A DNA stretch of 46,286 nucleotides from contig NZ_JAGDXD010000068.1 of the NCBI RefSeq assembly GCF_023256255.1, positions 2,084-48,369 of the forward strand, in the 5' to 3' direction. Below are positions 44,281 to 46,286 of the stretch, piece after piece. A model generated the notes under the pieces. It saw nothing but the letters and a program-made list of their open reading frames with translations, had not been told where the DNA came from and did not search any database. This DNA comes from Caldivirga sp. GTDB taxonomy: Archaea; Thermoproteota; Thermoprotei; Thermoproteales; Thermocladiaceae. The position numbers were made by a program, and so were the translations under genes. How positions within the stretch are numbered: the stretch's first letter is position 1; each line of letters begins with the position of its first letter.

Positions 44281-45231
44281 ATGAACATTAGATACTTAAT
44301 TCTAGCCGCTGCGACTCTCATTGTATTAGTTATCTTCATTACTTTCATTAACATTAAGCACACTGAATTAACAAGAGGCAGGATCCTAATTTGGATTGAA
44401 CCATGGATGCCTAACACAACGATACCTAGATGGGCCTTAGCTGGTATTGTCACGGTTTATTACTGTGGTACTGATGTGATGTGCCTTGAGACGCTGAATA
44501 ATTCCCTGGCATTAATCAAGTATTACCTAAATATTAGCCAACCAGTCTTCATAGCGCTGTACCCAACTTACTGGACTTATAGAGGAAGGTTAAATAACCC
44601 AGTTTACTTCAACTACAGTTACTTAACTCACATTGTGAATTACCTGAAGGTAATTGACCCAAGTGGTAAGGGGTTAATGATAGGATTCAGTGAACAGTGG
44701 GGTTGCCTACAATCCCTCAACTGCGAAGCAGCATTAGTGAACACATACCACATGCTTGAGAGGGAATTCCCTGAGGCTGGGTTTTACTACTATGATTGCT
44801 GCATTGATGTCAATACAATGATTAATTTCGCTAAGGAGGCCAATGTAACTATACTGGGTTACGATATTTACTCCTACGTACATAAAGGGAACATGGTTTA
44901 CGTTAATCCATCCTTATTAAGTAATCTTAGAATAGTGAAGCAACATGGGTTTACGTTAATCGTGGGAGAGATTGGGTTCAGAGTATGTGATGCGAATGCT
45001 TGGTATAATCCATCTCAGGCAAATCCTGGCATACTTATTAAGTACAACTGTACTGCTCCAGCGTTATACCTGGCTGAGGTACTTAACCAGGTAAGTGAAT
45101 TGGAACCAGCCTACATAGGCATATGGGCTTGGGATGACTGCTGTGGATTTGGTGTAAGTCAGAATCCATTGATGATAAATGTACTAAGGGATTACGTGGA
45201 GAACACTACCTATTACCCATTAACCAGCTAG
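44281..45231 (+). CDS. Secreted/membrane-anchored protein, possible TIM-barrel glycoside hydrolase
   Basis: The 316-residue protein has an N-terminal membrane segment (about residues 4-22) and an outside domain with many sequons and Cys residues. Segments such as MIGFSEQWGC (about 137-146) and LIVGEIGFRVC (about 224-234), each with a Glu after a strand, and the late IGIWAWDDCC resemble the two-Glu layout of clan GH-A barrels. I cannot name the family, so hydrolase activity is a guess. A TATA-like CTTTTAAAT is about 29 bases before the ATG. Confidence 0.75.
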   Translation: MNIRYLILAAATLIVLVIFITFINIKHTELTRGRILIWIEPWMPNTTIPRWALAGIVTVYYCGTDVMCLETLNNSLALIKYYLNISQPVFIALYPTYWTYRGRLNNPVYFNYSYLTHIVNYLKVIDPSGKGLMIGFSEQWGCLQSLNCEAALVNTYHMLEREFPEAGFYYYDCCIDVNTMINFAKEANVTILGYDIYSYVHKGNMVYVNPSLLSNLRIVKQHGFTLIVGEIGFRVCDANAWYNPSQANPGILIKYNCTAPALYLAEVLNQVSELEPAYIGIWAWDDCCGFGVSQNPLMINVLRDYVENTTYYPLTS

Positions 45232-45310
45232 TTAATGCCACTGTCTTACTATGGTTTATGATGATAATTAAGCGGATTCATGATTAACATTGAGATAAAC
45301 TTATAAGATA

Positions 45311-45329
45311 CCTAAACCCCGAGTTTAGG
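45311..45329 (+). repeat. Perfect hairpin just before tRNA-Lys
   Basis: CCTAAAC-CCCGA-GTTTAGG is a 7-bp inverted repeat lying between the TATA-like CTTATAAG (45300-45307) and the tRNA 5' end at 45333. It spans the predicted start region. Confidence 0.6.
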
Positions 45330-45332
45330 CAA

Positions 45333-45424
45333 GGGCCCGTAGCTCAGCCAGGTTAGAGCGGCGGGCTTTTAAGGTGATAACCGAAGCAACCCGTAGGGCG
45401 TGGGTTCGAATCCCACCGGGCCCG
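45333..45424 (+). tRNA. tRNA-Lys(UUU) with 17-base intron
   Basis: The acceptor GGGCCCG pairs with CGGGCCC (discriminator G45424). The D arm is GCTC...GAGC and the T arm GTGGG-TTCGAAT-CCCAC. The anticodon loop reads CTTTTA then A, giving anticodon TTT. The 17-base intron (45372-45388) sits at the canonical 37/38 position, as expected for archaeal endonuclease splicing. The exons are 45333-45371 and 45389-45424, 75 bases in total. No CCA is encoded. The exact intron edges could shift by one base because of a repeated A. Confidence 0.93.
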
Positions 45425-45660
45425 TTACTTTTCCGCATTCTCACTAAACTCATTCATGCAAATGTTGATTACCATGCCTTACACAATTACTACACTTAGT
45501 GATAAATGATTAATCACAATGGCTGAGCCCTCAGTTAACGCTCCAAAGCAATAGTCTCTAATCTAAAATAGGATAATCGTATTTTAACAATACACCTTAT
45601 GAAGTTAATGATATAGTTAGGCAAATTAGTTAAAAACTTATTTAAAAAGCTTAAAGATTT

Positions 45661-46286
45661 TTAACTAACTGGTATTAGTTCCTCCTCTGAAACCTCCTCT
45701 AAGTCTATATGCTTAGGTTCCTTTAATAGGATTGATATTAATGCTCCAGCAATCGCGGCTATTGCATATATTATTAAGATACCCTTAACCCCAATTATAG
45801 CTTGAAGTGTTGGAAAGAGCAGTGTGGCTATGGCGGCTCCTACCTTACCTGCTGCCGCAGAGATACCGTGACCAGTAGTTCTACGTGATGTTGGGTAAAC
45901 CTCAGCTGGTATTACGAAGGTTGTGGTGTTTGGGCCGAAGTCTATGAAGAAGAATGTTAATGCATATATCGCTAGAGCATAGCTGGCTGGTATTATAAAG
46001 CCTAATATCTTCGTGCCCTGTGTTATCATTAAATTAGTCACAATTAAGTAGAGTGTAGCCATCATTGAGAAGCCCAAGATTTGTATAGTCTTCCTACCAA
46101 GCCTATCCATCAATGCTGCAGCTAAGAAGTAGCCTGGAAAACCCACTAGGAATGGTAAACCACTTGCTATAATCTCCTTAACAACCTGTTCCTGTACTGG
46201 TAAACTACTACTTATTGGTATGAATGTTGATACTATTGGGCCTGAGTATATTCCTGAACCGTAGTAGGCTATGTCCATTAGGAACC
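45661..46286 (-). CDS. MFS transporter (phosphate/sugar-type), partial at the right edge
   Basis: The frame is open to the window edge; the visible part is the C-terminal half of an MFS transporter with about six membrane segments. The motif ALMDRLGRKTIQILG marks the inter-segment loop. The stretch FGPNTTTFVIPAEVYPTSRR resembles the proton-coupled phosphate and sugar transporters of the PHS/SP group. It ends with an acidic cytoplasmic tail (DLEEVSEEELIPVS). The N-terminal half is outside the window. Confidence 0.87.
   Translation of the reverse strand, partial: FLMDIAYYGSGIYSGPIVSTFIPISSSLPVQEQVVKEIIASGLPFLVGFPGYFLAAALMDRLGRKTIQILGFSMMATLYLIVTNLMITQGTKILGFIIPASYALAIYALTFFFIDFGPNTTTFVIPAEVYPTSRRTTGHGISAAAGKVGAAIATLLFPTLQAIIGVKGILIIYAIAAIAGALISILLKEPKHIDLEEVSEEELIPVS

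Noticed and set aside
45485-45530. A possible C/D box sRNA after tRNA-Lys
   Set aside because: Only one CTGA is present and no C' box, so the pattern is incomplete.

Overview
The window looks like a chromosomal segment of a hyperthermophilic crenarchaeon of the Thermoproteales. The closest match I can suggest from sequence alone is Caldivirga maquilingensis; this is an inference from features, not a database match. The support is: archaeal TATA boxes (forms of TTTAAA/CTTAAA) about 24-29 bases before many start codons, meaning leaderless mRNAs; a tRNA-Lys with a 17-base intron at the canonical 37/38 site; an isolated 3' half of a tRNA with its own promoter; an archaeal class I CCA-adding enzyme; isopentenyl phosphate kinase and an aconitase-X protein of the archaeal mevalonate pathway; a C/D box sRNA; and many zinc-ribbon proteins.

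Region by region. 1-6363 is a gene-poor, decaying zone: a partial gene at the left edge, intact tRNA-Leu(GAG), a beta-propeller relic, one intact ATPase gene, a three-gene HTH/membrane-protein operon, and a large surface-protein pseudogene broken by frameshifts and stops. 6364-16564 holds a saccharopine-dehydrogenase-like enzyme, a ThiN-domain regulator (ThiR type), a GH36 alpha-galactosidase, an isochorismatase-fold protein lacking the usual Cys, a serine recombinase with a C-terminal zinc ribbon, a Mut7-C protein, a C/D box sRNA and two membrane/surface proteins. 16570-25949 is mostly on the minus strand: argS, a class II glutamine amidotransferase, a diaminopentanoate-dehydrogenase-like enzyme (plus strand), an anion permease, and a LutB-like Fe-S protein directly followed by a GH63-type glucosidase. 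26069-36331 runs on the plus strand: a roadblock protein, UPF0179, small zinc-ribbon and cupin proteins, an ACT protein, a MiaB-like methylthiotransferase, a secreted GH76-like mannanase, isopentenyl phosphate kinase, a sugar-nucleotidyltransferase, the CCA-adding enzyme and an endonuclease IV-like protein. 36381-46286 holds an MFS transporter, an unusual ATPase, a zinc-ribbon/SWIM/methyltransferase operon, aconitase X, trpB2, the tRNA-Gly 3' half, a K+ channel, a secreted protein, intron-containing tRNA-Lys and a partial MFS transporter.

Functional themes. (1) tRNA biology: a tRNA 3' half, an intron-containing tRNA, one tRNA with encoded CCA and others without, plus CCA-adding enzyme, ArgS and a tRNA methylthiotransferase. 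(2) Carbohydrate use: GH36, GH63, GH76 and a secreted possible hydrolase. (3) Isoprenoid synthesis: aconitase X and isopentenyl phosphate kinase. The most striking element is the stand-alone tRNA-Gly 3' half at 42917-42952. Split and tri-split tRNAs are already known from Caldivirga, so this is a remarkable but probably described system. I found no complete insertion sequence, rRNA gene or CRISPR array.
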